Below are positions 9,554 to 20,770 of a stretch of DNA of 64,000 bases, piece by piece. Each line of letters begins with the position of its first letter. The first letter of the stretch is position 1. The translations under genes and the position numbers were made by a program. Source of the stretch: Thalassia testudinum (Eukaryota > Streptophyta > Magnoliopsida > Alismatales > Hydrocharitaceae); assembly GCA_037157565.1 (NCBI GenBank), contig JAZHRO010000012.1, positions 3,436,501-3,500,500 of the forward strand, written 5' to 3'. Under the pieces are notes generated by a model. It worked only from the letters and a program-made list of their open reading frames with translations. It had not been told where the DNA came from and did not search any database.

Positions 9554-11738
9554 TGATTGCGCAGCAATCATAGGTCTTAATTGACCTAAATTAGGCTAAG
9601 ACTTAGCATAAGTTAGGGTTATTCATGCATGCATACGCATTATCTGCATCTTTACTGCTTTCCTTTAGCTATGCATAAAATAATGTTATAATGTGCTGAT
9701 TAACTGCATTATGTCGATTGCAGGGAATAAGCTGATCAGGAGCTGGATCTGAAGCTGGATCAAGAATAACGGGAGTTGTAGCAGAGCTGGAGCAGAAGGC
9801 CTAGTTTAGATGTAGGAATAATAATGTAAGGGGGTTAAAGGTTTTCTATTCTATTAAGTAGAAATAAAGCAGTAAAATGTGAAGAGCTTAGGTCCATCCT
9901 AGCCTTAGGATAGCCTAGAGACTTCCCCAAGCCTTAGCCACCCTTAGATTAGGTCACAACAGCCTAGGAAGCCCTAAAACCCTAGTTCCAACCCTTCTCT
10001 GGACATCCAGATAAGTTTTAAGACATCTAGGACCCTTAGCCAACTCCCGCACACTTCAAACCCACTTCTGCTGTGTTATTGGACGTCCAGACACTTTGTC
10101 AGACGTCCATTTTCTGCAGAATACCCAAAACAGAACCCAAAATCCTTCCTGACTCTGATTAGACGTCCAGACAACAAGTCTGGACTTCTGATTTTTGAGT
10201 ATAAGATGTCTGATTCTATTATTAGACGTCTGATACTGCTCTCCAATTCCTGTTTTGATATTCAAGCCTTGATCTTGGATCTCTAGGTCCCTAAACCCAA
10301 TTCCAACCCCATAGGAACCTAAATTAAGGTGCCCTAACCCTAGTACATCACCTCTAGACCTCCCTAAGGACCTAATTAGGTCCTCACTAAACCTAATTGA
10401 CTTGGATGTTAGTCAATTCCATCAGCCTATTCAATTGGACTGATTGAGTCCAATTGAGCCCTGATCTCAGCACACACTGTCCAATTGGACTCAGTGAGAG
10501 TCCAATTGACCTAGACCTAACTTAATTGAGTTATTTTACTCTCAATTAAGTTTCCACACACCCAATTAAACTTGTATTAAGTTTAATTACACTTTATCTT
10601 AGTGAATTAGTGTTTATAACCCTAATTTGAGACCTACCTTGACCTAAACCCACTAGAACCCAACCTAATCAACCTAGCCACCTAAGTTTCAACCCACACA
10701 CACCCACACACACCATCCACACGAAAATATCTAGCCTAGAGTTCTCTAGAACTCTCTACCATGTGTGGTTGCCTTGGTTGCCAAAAATAGCAACCAAGAG
10801 CCATTCAATTTTTAGATCCACATTTGGTGGATCTAAAAACCACCATCCACCCTCTCTCTCTCACTCTCCCACGAGCTCCCACCAAAGGCCTCTCTAGATA
10901 ATTCCATAATTCTCTAGAGAGCTTCCCTTAGGTCTATAAAAAGGCCCCTTGGGTGGCCATTTGCACGCATTCACTTCCTTGGCATCCATTCCACTTAGGC
11001 TAGCCACTTCCATCTCCACTCCACCTCCACGAGTTGAGCACCACCATGGAGGCCACCATCTCCACGCCAGGAAGCTGGATCAGCTCCCCAGCCTCTCTCC
11101 AAGGGCCAGCCTAAGTTCCATTGGCCGCCCCTCCTTCTTCTCTCAACCACTCAAAGGTCATCGGGGACCACCCCTGAATGCCCTTCCATTCTGCTAGATT
11201 TAGATTATGCTCTTTGTATATTTGCTGCTTTTATTTACTACTTAGTAGTGTAGTCTTATTTCTTCCCCAATGATGCATGCAAAATCCCCCCATAGATTCT
11301 TGTATGCGATCATTTTCTGGTAGCTAGATTTAATTTTCAAGCATTTATCTACAAGCTTCCCTCTACATTTTATGTTGCAAACGACTCTCCCGCTGAATGA
11401 ATGTAAAATGCTTATATATATATCTCTATATGTTTGAAATCACCATGAGCTTAATAATTGTCATTCTTTTTGTGTGATTCAAGTTGCCTGTTTCCGATTC
11501 CTAATATTCTTGCAACTAAGCATGTCATACCTAAATACATAATAATCACAAACTGGCATGCGATTCTAAACAAAGTAGAGTACGATCGATTTCAAAAGTA
11601 AAAGCAATGCCTCCCAGAGACGAACGACCGGAACTCAAGTCTCGTTATCGTTAGAAATCAATTTTTGTACAAACATTTTTGCGTGACTATACTACGATTT
11701 CCGACGACTTTCAAATGCACGAAAATGGCTCTCTGTCA
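9554..11738 (+). repeat. 3' LTR of Gypsy-1
   Basis: Second copy of the 503-2677 LTR, 2185 bp, starting TGATTGCGCAGCAATCA (a perfect 7-bp stem with loop GCA) and ending GTCA. TATA box at 10935-10942. It is followed at once by CCAAG, the target duplication, and then by the rest of element H. Confidence 0.93.
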
Positions 11739-11743
11739 CCAAG

Positions 11744-12387
11744 CCACTAGACCATTCTTTTTCTTCTGCCTTTAGGTAAATATTAGACCAGAGAAGCCAC
11801 CTACTTAAAAAGAAAATGAAAGTCCAGAAAGAAAAGAAAAAAGAAAGAAAAAGAAAAGGAGAAAAAGAAACAAAAGAAATAAGCCACACTTCTTCACACA
11901 AGTATGGCTGGCAAGTTATAGTAGGTAACAGTCCATTGATAGGTTATCCAGATACCAGCTCAAGAAATGCACGTTTAATTCCTAAACACTTAGGAAGATG
12001 CGGAGAAGTAGAATAAGCCAAGGAGATATACACTAGGTTCGCCCTTGTGTTGTCCCCATAAAAAAAATAAAAGTAGGGAGAAAGCTATCGGTCATACAGA
12101 TACACCTTCAGGCAGAATTCCTTTAAGGTCAGCTAGGGGAGTAGAAGCCCGAAGTCCGTTGTGATTGTCGATCAACGAGTCTATCACATTCACAAAAAGA
12201 TGCATAGAACTTAGGGTTCTCATCGAGTCTTGGGTGGATTGAGTGGCCGTGGAAAGCCACTCCGAAACCCTAAACTCAAAAATCCAAAAAAATTAGAAAA
12301 GAAGAAAAAGAGAAAAAGAGATCCTTCTTTGAATAAGGCGAGGGCTTGAGGCGGTCTGCATTTTGGCAGATACTCGGGTGCTATTGT
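11744..12387 (+). other. 3' untranslated region of element H (right part)
   Basis: Continues the sequence cut at 502. It matches 19695-20335 and 38000-38590: an A/G-rich stretch, a second TGGCAAGTTAT block (11904-11953), and the GCGAGGGCTTGAGGCGGT segment with the stem-loop TCTGC-ATTTTG-GCAGA at 12355-12370. In Gypsy-2 and Gypsy-3 the polypurine tract and 3' LTR follow about 130 bp later. Here the sequence switches at 12388 to an unrelated LTR. Confidence 0.75.
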
Positions 12388-13066
12388 TGTTGGAACCTTG
12401 TTCGACATCTTATTTTGGTATTAACAAAATTATTATGGATTAATGTTTGCCATTAAGTGTTTTTCATATTTAGGTGAAGGATCAAGGCAAACAGGAAATG
12501 ACGGAGGCATGATGGTGAGAAAAAAAAGATCATATCATGGAGGCAAGATGACAAGGAAGAGTCAAGGAGGAGAAGATTATCTTCATTCTTTTGTTCTTTA
12601 GATTAGATGCTTATTTTCATAGATTATATGCCTCTTAACAAGAGAATTTAACATAGACCGTAAAAATCAATTAGGGAAAAATTAGGATTTATATGACATT
12701 CATTTACTAAGAACATACTGTATGAAATCACTTAAAATAGGTACTTGTAAGCAAGTACCGGTATTGTTCATCAGTACTAGTATTTACAAGGCACAACTTT
12801 GAGAATTTGTCTCAAACTGTGAACAAGTACCGGTACCAGCCATGAGTACCGGTACATGTTGGCCACAGGTTGAAGCCTTATTTCTAGCCTGAACCTTACA
12901 AGTACCAATACCCATGATGAGTACCGGTACAGGTAGGTTATTGTACTCAAGGAATTCCAAACCTGGGAGTCACAAGTACCAGTACCCATGATGAATACCG
13001 GTACCAGGACTCATGTACTGGTGGCAATAAGCTGCTAATACCGGTACAAGCACTTTAGTACTGATA
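12388..13066 (+). repeat. Sirevirus-like LTR fragment with GTACCGGTAC array
   Basis: Starts TGTTGGAACC. It follows the general plan of the copia LTRs at 23211 and 45482 (TTTTGGTATTAACAAAA, then a GAGGAGAAGATTAT segment) without close identity. From 12740 to 13060 it holds about eleven copies of AAGTACCGGTAC and one- or two-base variants. No TATA box and no LTR end is present, and the sequence changes character near 13066, so this is a 5' LTR fragment. The right border is approximate. Confidence 0.5.
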
Positions 13067-13240
13067 CCAAAATATAATCGTGGATTTTAGATCAACGTAG
13101 CCTCTCTGTGTTCGACTTAGAATTTCTTTACGAATTTTGGTAAAATTTTATCTGTTGACGGATTATTTTCCAAGTCGAACTACAACGATGGGTTTTCAAA
13201 TCCAACTCCGATCGCGTAGTTTTCTACTCTCAATAGTCAA
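13067..13240 (+). repeat. Tail end of a gypsy LTR (fragment)
   Basis: GTGTTCGACTTAGAATTTC, GTTGACGG and ACTACAACGATGGGTTTTC match, in order, the last 150 bp of the Gypsy-3 LTRs (34380-34510) and of the Gypsy-2 LTR (51790-51930). The terminal CAACA and a primer site are missing, so it is truncated on both sides. It may be what remains of the 3' LTR of element H, which is inference. Confidence 0.4.
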
Positions 13241-14483
13241 ATTGCTACAGATTTTAATTAGGTCTAGGAGGCTAAAGTGCACAAGGAATGTGATGAGCGT
13301 TAGTTGGGGTAATGTCCAATTATTTCTTTTTTTATGTGCCTACCAATTGGGCCGGAAGTGATGCCCAAGCCAAATTAGATAGGTTTTGCAAACAAGGATC
13401 TTTTTTGTTGAAGAATTTTAGGGTTTTGATTAAGACTTTGCCTTTTAGGATTCTCTCTTGTTAAAAGTTCAAACAAGGTTTTGAAGTTCCACAAATAATA
13501 ACAATCAAGTTGTAGTTGATGGAGTTCAATTCCATTAGAGTTGATGTAACTAAGAGAGAAATAGAGACCTTAAAGTTGAAAAATCCTACGCATGCAACTC
13601 CTAAGTGAATCTCTTTTTTTAAAAAGGTTTTTTGAGGTGGTGGTCCAAACAAGGCAAACAATACCATCACCTGATAGAAAATCAAAAAAGAAATCCAAAA
13701 ATAATTTTTTTGAGATTTTATAAAATTATTTAATATTTTTTTTGGAATTTTTCTTCTTATTGGTGTCAAGAGTCAAAATTGATAAATTCGGGAAGTTGAT
13801 TCTACAGAAACCTCAAATGGCCTCAACAATTTTTGGGAATTTTATATGTTGTAGAAAATTTCTTAAGGTTTCTAGCAATATAAAGATTTCCCAAATCTGA
13901 TGAGTAAAAAATTTATAAAATTCACAGACTGTAAGAAAATACTAACAAAATAAGGTCTGATCCTTGTTCAGTCCATGAATTTTTTAATTTTTTATATTCC
14001 AGGAAATTTCTTGAAAATTGGGCTCAAGGTTCAAACATAAAGGGGCTTCCTTGGGTGAAATTTGGTAATTTTAGGAAGCCCCTAAGTGCTCGAACTTTAT
14101 TTTTAAATTCAAGATAGAAGTTTAGATTCTCAAAAATCAGACACCAATAAGGTGAAGGTGGTGGAAAAGTGAAGCAAACAAGCAACAAAATGAATTTTAG
14201 GGTTCCACCACCCTCAATTTTTCTTGTTTTTGATTTTTTTGATAATTTAAAGATTTACAAAGAGATTTTATCTTTGTTTTTACGAGAAAATGCATGGGGT
14301 ACCAACCTAAAGTACACGGGAAGAAAAGAAACTTGAAGCTTACGCTCCAAGTGCTCCAAATCTCGCTCCCACTCCTGATTCACACCTGAAATCAAAAGAA
14401 ATAAAATTTCAAGAAGATCAAGAATGCAAGAGAGAGATCAAAATGTGACTAAGCTGTGCCTTCCCGGCAACAGCGCCAAAAAG
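13241..14483 (-). other. 5' leader of a minus-strand gypsy element, with primer site
   Basis: Read on the minus strand from 14483 leftward: five bases, then the primer site TGGCGCTGTTGCCGGG (14478-14463), one mismatch from the tRNA-Asp complement. A T-rich run ending TTTCAG (about 14391) and a long A/T-rich leader follow. A 10-bp inverted repeat, AGGGGCTTCC at 14041-14050 and GGAAGCCCCT at 14074-14083, could fold in the leader RNA. No gag follows; the left end is cut near 13241, so only leader and 5' LTR of this element survive. The left border is uncertain. Confidence 0.65.
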
Positions 14484-15840
14484 TGATGCGAGATTTGCAC
14501 GATTTCATAAATGGTGGTTTTAATATCATTGCAATATGCAAAATCGATTAGCTTTTAAATTTATATTCCTAGATAGTGGTGATATCTATGGTCGTCGAAG
14601 GAGGCGAATTTTTTGTCGAATAAGTGATTCTCTCTCTTGTCTCTCAAATCAATACTTCTCTTTTTGTATTTTGATTTTTGTAAATTTTTATGTTTGGAAA
14701 TAAGCGGGATACAAATGTGAAGATAGAACTATGCTAAAGAACTTGCCTAACAACTAGGACCTAGGTGAGAAGAGAAGTCCTCTATTCTAAGCTCAACCTA
14801 GGTAAGTGCGCCTAGGGTAATTAGAAGAGAGATATGATGCACTAAAATAAATAAAGTTGCTACCTGAAATTGAAAATTCAAGAATGAAGAAAGGCACTTT
14901 GCTATTAAGAAGAAATGTTTACAAAGTACCTAGGGAGCTCAACTAAGCAGAGGTTCCACTTAGTTAATCCCTAGGTAGATGAATGCTTAATAGGAATTAA
15001 AATGCAACAAAATAAAAGATAGAAAGTTCTCCCGAGTAGTTGAGGCAGCCTTCGCTCCAAGAATGGTGGCTCCCAGACTTGAAGAAGACTTCTTTCTAAC
15101 TCCTTGAGTTGTTCCTCTCAAAGGTGGACATCCTCCACCCTTCTTTCCTCCTGCCTAGATGTCCTCCCTAGATGGAAGCTTGCTCCTTGGTGTGGCACAA
15201 GGAACGAGAGAGAAGAGGAAGAAGGCACCAAGGGAGCGGGTAGGTTACTCCCTTAATCTTCTTTTCTCCTTCTCCTTTCTTGGGCATGGGATGTATGGTG
15301 GCTATAGGTGTTTGATAGGAGAAAGAATTGTTGCTTGCCAAGGATGGTTTGAATGGTAGGATGGGGGGCCTTTCTATAGGCTAGTATAGATGGTGGTTAG
15401 GAAGCTTCCTTGGCACCATGTGAAAGGGTGCTAAGGAGGATGGTTAGGAAGCTTCCTTAGTGCCATGTGAAAGGGTGCCAAGGAGTGTATTTTCGACACC
15501 AATGGTTGGTGGTTTTAATGTAGGTGGACAGCCATTAAGGTGGAGAGGGAGTAGGATAGGAATTGGATTTGAGTTGGATCTAGCTGAGTTGAGCTGGGAT
15601 CCAACTACTGGAGTTTCTATCTTCACAAATGTTCCAAGTGCCTTCCATACTGCCAGGGTTTCTCTGATTTCCAATGCATTCATCCTTGGCAATCAAATGG
15701 AAACTACATGAGATAATGTGAAATGAATGCTAATGTATGCTCTAAACCCTAAATGCAATGATATGATGCAATGCAGTGGACAAAATCTTAGGAACTAGAT
15801 GTGAATGATGCTAAGGATGATGATAAACTGGGGTTTATCA
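14484..15840 (-). repeat. 5' LTR of the minus-strand gypsy element
   Basis: On the minus strand it begins TGATAAACCCCAGTTTATCA, a perfect 8-bp stem with loop CCCA, and ends GCATCA five bases before a tRNA-Asp primer site. Length 1357 bp. The right border is sharp because 15841 onward is gypsy coding sequence that aligns with Gypsy-1 near 6895. The partner LTR and target duplication are not in the window. Confidence 0.75.
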
Positions 15841-17290
15841 GGTAGTATGGAGATTGCCTTTGTAGATAGGAAATTGACACTTGACATTTTCAAGGCGATA
15901 GAAGGATTTAAGGATTGTGGATTTATTGAGGAGCTCGAGGATCATGATTTCAATGTTGAGACGTGTATGTTGATCAATGTACTTGAGGACTCAACCAGCA
16001 CTAGCGAACCTAACCCACAACCCTTCGTGGCAGACTCGCTACACCCTGAAGAGGTTGTTGATTTTCTTCGCTCGCAACCTCTTCCATTGGACCGTCTTGA
16101 TGAATTTCCATTAACATCCTCCTTACCCTCCATCATAAACTTGCCCCAGCTCGATCTGAAACCATTGCCTGAGAGCCTGAAATATCAATTTTTAGGACCT
16201 AAGAAAATGCTCCCTGTGATTATAAGTGCAAAACTAACTGAGGAGCAAGAGATGAAATTGATGAAGGTCCTAAAAGAACATAAAGAGGTAATTGGTTGGA
16301 CCATCCATAACCTTAGGGGATTGAGCCATCTTATTGCAATCATAGAATTTTTATGGAAGATGGATACTGCCCTCTTGAAGGAAATTGAACCCTAATATGC
16401 GTGAAGTGGTCAAGAAGGAAATCATTAAGTGGCTTGATGCAGGAATCATTTATCCAATCTCGGATAGTCCTTGGGTTAATCTCATGCAAATTATTCCCAA
16501 GAAAGCTGGGATTACTGTTGTGACTAACGAGAAAGGAGAATTTATCATAACTCCTTCAGCTTCCTCTTGGAGAGTCTATATCGATTACAGGAAGCTGAAC
16601 ATAGCCACGAGAAAGGATCATTTCCCTTTTCCTTTCATTGATCAAATCCTTGAAAGGTTAGTCGGGCAAAAGTATTTCTTTTTCCTGGATGGTTATTCGG
16701 GATACAATAAAGTCCCTATCCATCCTGAGGACCAAGAAAAGACAACTTTCACCTGTCCCTACGGAACCTTTGCATTTCGTAGAATGCCATTTGGGCTTTG
16801 CAATGCACTTGCGACTTTTCAAAGGTGTATGCTAGCCATTTTCTCATACATGGTGGGAGAGTTTATGGAAGTATTTATGGACAATTTCTCCATTTTCAAA
16901 GATTCGATTGATTTTTGCCGAGCTAACCTTGAATTGATCCTTAAGAGATGCATCAAAACCCGGTTGGTCCTTAGCTGGGAAAAGAGTTAGTTCATGACAC
17001 AAGAAGGCATCATCTTGGGTCATGTAGTCTCTGATCAGGGAATTGAAGTCGATAAAGCTAAGGTGGATGCTATCTCCAAACTTCCTCCTCCCACATCTGT
17101 TAAACAAATCTGATCATTTCTTGGTCATGTGGGATTTTATAGGAGGTTTATCATGGACTTCTCCAAGGTTGCTTGACCTTTGAGCAACCTTCTAGCCAAA
17201 GATACGCTGTTTGATTTTGACGAATCATGCTACAAGGCACTTGATTTTCTTGAAGCAACAGTCACTTGTGCTTCGATGCTACAACCACCA
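15841..17290 (+). pseudogene. pol: Protease tail and reverse transcriptase of Gypsy-2 (broken)
   Basis: 15841-16395 encodes the last protease residues and the acidic linker before RT. A frame change near 16385 leads to the RT core (16385-16990): NPNMREVVKKEIIKWLDAG, WRVYIDYRKLN, FLDGYSGYNK, FAFRRMPFGLCNA. The catalytic box reads VFMDNFSIF, so the second Asp of the expected pair is Asn. A stop at 16988-16990 and further stops at 17111-17113 and about 17176 break the thumb region (GHVGFYRRFI). Both changed frame and changed catalytic residue make this RT inactive. It aligns with Gypsy-4 at 55658-56586. Confidence 0.88.
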
Positions 17291-17746
17291 GTTTGGACAG
17301 CCCCATTTGAAATCATGACCAACGCTTCTGATTACTTAGTCGGGGCAATTTTGGGTTAGAAAATTGATAGGAGGCCCTCTGTCATCTACTACGCTAACAA
17401 AACCCTGGACGAGGCCCAGAGAAACTACACTATTACCGAAAAGGAATTGCTAGCTGTAGTAATTGCATTGGAAAAATTCAAGGCTTATCTCTTAGGTTCT
17501 CATGTTGTAATCTATACCGACCACTTGGCCTTGAGACATCTCATGGCTAAAAAGGATGCCAAACCCTGGCTCATCCGATGGATTCTTTTACTTCAAGAAT
17601 TCGATCTTGAAATTAAAGACAAATCCATGGCACAAAATGTGGTGGCGGATCATCTTTCGAGAGTCCTAAGTGATTCTTCTCATCCAGATATTCCAATTAC
17701 TAATACTTTTCTGGACGAGATTGTTCTTACAGTTTCAGGTGTCTAA
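17291..17746 (+). pseudogene. RNase H domain of Gypsy-2 (one stop)
   Basis: Follows RT in the usual order. Visible motifs are [57 protein letters not shown] and VVADHLSRV, the normal Ty3/gypsy RNase H signature ending at the DHLSR box. A TAG at 17357-17359 replaces the residue after ILG. From 17447 to 17746 the frame is open. Confidence 0.85.
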
Positions 17747-19038
17747 ACCCCTTGGTTTGTAGACATGGTTTATTATTTGGCCGTTGGTTAAATCCCCTAG
17801 GATTGGACCAAGTAACAATGGGATAGACTCAAATCTGAGGCCAAATATTACTTCTGGAATGACCCTGAACTGTATCGCATCGGCTCTGATCAGATTATTC
17901 GCCGATGTGTTTCGGAGAGTGAGTTCCAAAGCATACTTGAGTTCTGCCATGCATCTACGTGTGCTGGATATTTCTCCGGGAAAAAGACGGCTGTAACAAT
18001 ACTGCAATATGGATTTTATTAGCTGTCTTTATTCAAGGATGCCTAGGAATTCTCGAGGTCTTGTTCTCGATGCCAAGCACTCGGGAGCATAGCCAAGAGA
18101 GACATGATGCCTCAAACCCAATTCCTCCTGTCGAAATCTTCGACGTTTGGGGCATCGATTTCATGGGACCCTTCCTCCCTTCATTTGGACATGAGTACGT
18201 TCTTGTAGCTATTGACTACGTGTCCTAAAGGATTGAGGCTATCCCTACCCGAACCAATGATCGCAAGCTGGTCATCAATTTTTTCAAGAAGAAAATCTTC
18301 AGTCGGTTCAGGATTCTGAGGGCTATCATCAGCGATGGTGCTACTCACTTCACCAATGGCCAGTTTTGCAATTTACTGGCGAAATATGGGGTGAATCACA
18401 GAATCTCCACACCTTACCACCCCCAGACGAATGGACAGGCCAAGATCTTCAATCGGGAGATCAAGAACATTCTGCAAAAGATGGTAAGGCCTGATAGAAA
18501 AGATTGGACCCAAAAGCTTGATGATGCTCTTTAGGCCTACCATACGACGTACAAGATGCCTATTGGCATGTCACCATTATGTCTGGTGTATGGAAAGGCA
18601 TGTCATTTACCCGTTGAAATTGAACATAGGGCATTCTAGGCAATCAAGAAATGCAACTTTGATTTAAGTTTAGCTGGAAAGACCAGGAAATTTCAACTAT
18701 CTGAGTTGGAGGAGCTTAGAAATGATGCATACGAGAATGCCAAGATCTATAAGGCTACGTCCAAAGCTCTTCATGACCAGCTGATTTCCGGCAAGAGCTT
18801 TGAGCCGAACTAAAAGGTCTGTCTCTTTGATTCTCGACTTAAGCTCTTTTCCAGCAAGCTTAGGTCAAAGTGGAATGGCCCCTTCGTCATTGATCAGATA
18901 TTCCCAAACGGAGCCGTTGAGATTTCTGACCCAAAGATGGGTAATTCTTTTAAGGTCAACGGACAACGTCTGAAACCTTATGTTGACCGTGTTAATCTAG
19001 AACCTGTGTCAGACAAGGTTGCTTTAACCTTGATGTGA
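17747..19038 (+). pseudogene. Integrase of Gypsy-2 (several stops)
   Basis: 17860-18110 corresponds to the zinc-binding N-terminus (FCHAS, CSRCQ) but changes frame. 18120-18520 is the catalytic core: the first Asp in GIDFMGP, the second in IISDGATHF, the Glu in FNREIKN, together with the motif TPYHPQTNGQA. 18800-19000 is the C-terminal part ([25 protein letters not shown]). In-frame stops lie near 18226, 18532, 18637 and 18811; several stand where Trp or Lys would be expected. The frame ends with TGA at 19036-19038. All three acidic residues survive, but the protein cannot be made whole. Confidence 0.87.
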
Positions 19039-20464
19039 CTTCTTTGCCTACAATCTGCTTAGCTGATGGCATTAAACTCATCACTTGTACAGTCTGACTC
19101 AGAGCTGACCCAAGCATCATGGAATACAGGTGATATTTTCTTCATTATACCCTTCTTCTCATGCATTTTATTTTCAATGAGGGCATTGCATGAGTTAGGC
19201 ATGGGGGGTGGATTCATTTTCTGAATCATATTGTCAGCTCTGTGGATTTCTTGTAAATTTTCCTTATTTTTCCCTTTTGTTAAAAAAAAATTGAATTAGG
19301 AAAAGAAAACTTGGGCTTTAGAAATTTTCAACCTTAGGAAATAATACAATAGGACCTGAACACTTAGACCCTTTAGGTCTTCGGGCTTAATCAGGCCAGG
19401 TGTCCACTAAAATGTGGATTTGTTTCTCGAGTACTCGCCATTTGAAAATTCATTTCAATTTGGTTAAATAAGTTGAGGTGATAAGTACACGACTTATCAA
19501 CTCGCCCTATGAATTGAGGGGACCTTAAATCTAAGCATCTACACACTATTTGCACTGACTCGCTTTTCAGTGATTTTAACAAAAATTGGGTAGCTAATGA
19601 ACCTTCTAGGGTGGTATGGCTGGCAAGTTATCATGGGTAACAGCCTATTGGTCGGTTGTCCAGAGCCCAATCACACGATCATACTCTACTTGCTACCATT
19701 AGGTAAATCTTAGATCCTAGAAGCCACCTACTAAAAAAAAAGAGAAAGAAAAGAAAAAGAAAGGTATCCAAAAAGAGAAAAAGAAAAGGAAATAGAAATG
19801 AATAAAAGAAGAAAGAAATAAGTCACACTTCACCACACGAGTATGGCTGGCAAGTTATCCTGGGTAACAGCCCATTGGTCGGTTGTCCAAAACTCAGCTC
19901 ACAGAAATGCACATTTAATTCCAAACACTTAGGAAGAAGTGGAGAAGTAGAATAAGCTAGGGAGATATACATTGGATTCGCTCTTGTGTTGACCCCATAA
20001 AAATAAAAGTATGGAGAAAGCTACTGGTCGTATAGATACACCTTTAGGCAGAATTCCTTTTCAAGGTCACCTAGGGGTGTAGAAACCCGAAGTCCGTTCT
20101 AATCGCCAATCAGTGAGTCTATCACATTTCACACATAAAGATGCTCAGTACTTAGAGTTCTCTTCGAGCCTTAGGTGGGTTGGGTAGCTGTAGAAAGCTT
20201 CCTCTATTCCCTAAACTTAAAAATCCAAAAAAATTAAAAAAGAAGAAAATGAAAAAAAATGCTTCTGCTTTTGAATAAGGCGAGGGCTTGAGCGGTTTGC
20301 ATTTTGGCAGACACTTGGGTGCTCTTGTGTCTCTATAGTTCAGGTCTTCAGTAATTTGATCCTAGTGCTGAAAAATAACTTTTGCTCAAGAAATTCAATC
20401 CTTATTCTTTTATAAATATCATATAATTTTTGCTAGGGGCTAGCAAAAGCTAGGCATCGGGGTG
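19039..20464 (+). other. 3' untranslated region of Gypsy-2
   Basis: Non-coding from the pol stop to the LTR. In order it shows a TTAGCTGATGGC block (19060), an internal purine tract TAGGCATGGGGGG (19195-19207), stem-loops at 19211-19227, 19402-19419 and 19480-19498, two TGGCAAGTTATC blocks (19614-19665, 19842-19895), stem-loop 20296-20311, and the pre-polypurine stem-loop 20428-20448 (TTTTGCTAG / CTAGCAAAA, loop GGG). The polypurine tract GGCATCGGGGTG abuts the LTR. The same layout is seen in element H and Gypsy-3. Confidence 0.78.
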
Positions 20465-20660
20465 TGATGTGTATGCATCTGAATAGCCTAAAATGTCTAT
20501 CTATGCATGTTCTTATTAGCATAGAAGCATCGTACATTGTAAATACTACATAATATGCATCATCATGCATTTAGGTCAAATTATATAAATTGTATAGTAA
20601 CTTGTTCTTTCTGGTGGCAAGGACGGGGCGATATTTACCAGGGCCTCGGATTGAAAATCT
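20465..20660 (+). repeat. 3' LTR of Gypsy-2, first segment
   Basis: Begins TGATGTGTATGCATC after the polypurine tract. Similar in layout to the Gypsy-3 LTRs (32755, 38731), including the GGGCCTCGGAT segment. Interrupted at 20660 by Copia-1. The last five bases, AATCT, are one copy of the target duplication; the other, GATCC, is 45351-45355, and both are one step from GATCT. Confidence 0.8.
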
Positions 20661-20770
20661 TGTAATCACTTCTGTTTTAATGCACCAAATTTATGTTTAT
20701 TGCTAAGATTGACATTTCAGGACTATCTTGGAATGAAGCCTCTGTTCAAGACAAAAGTTCAGATAGTTGC
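20661..20770 (+). repeat. 5' LTR of Copia-1, segment 1
   Basis: Aligns with 44373-44490 (TTTATGTTTATTGCTAAGA, GACTATCTT, GACAAAAGTTCAGATAGTT). Cut by the solo gypsy LTR; GTTGC at 20766-20770 is its target duplication. Confidence 0.88.

Larger units (their letters stand above)
503..11738 (+). mobile_element. Gypsy-1: Athila-type LTR retrotransposon lacking RT and integrase
   Basis: Complete element bounded by LTRs at 503-2677 and 9554-11738 and flanked by a perfect 5-bp target duplication CCAAG (498-502 and 11739-11743). It inserted into the 3' UTR of element H. Between the LTRs are a tRNA-Asp primer site, a 1.5-kb leader, a stop-riddled gag, a protease domain, and a 2.4-kb non-coding tail ending in the polypurine tract. 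I find no reverse transcriptase, RNase H or integrase, so it must have moved using enzymes of a related element. The LTRs differ at roughly ten of the first 200 aligned positions, so the insertion is not recent. Confidence 0.92.
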
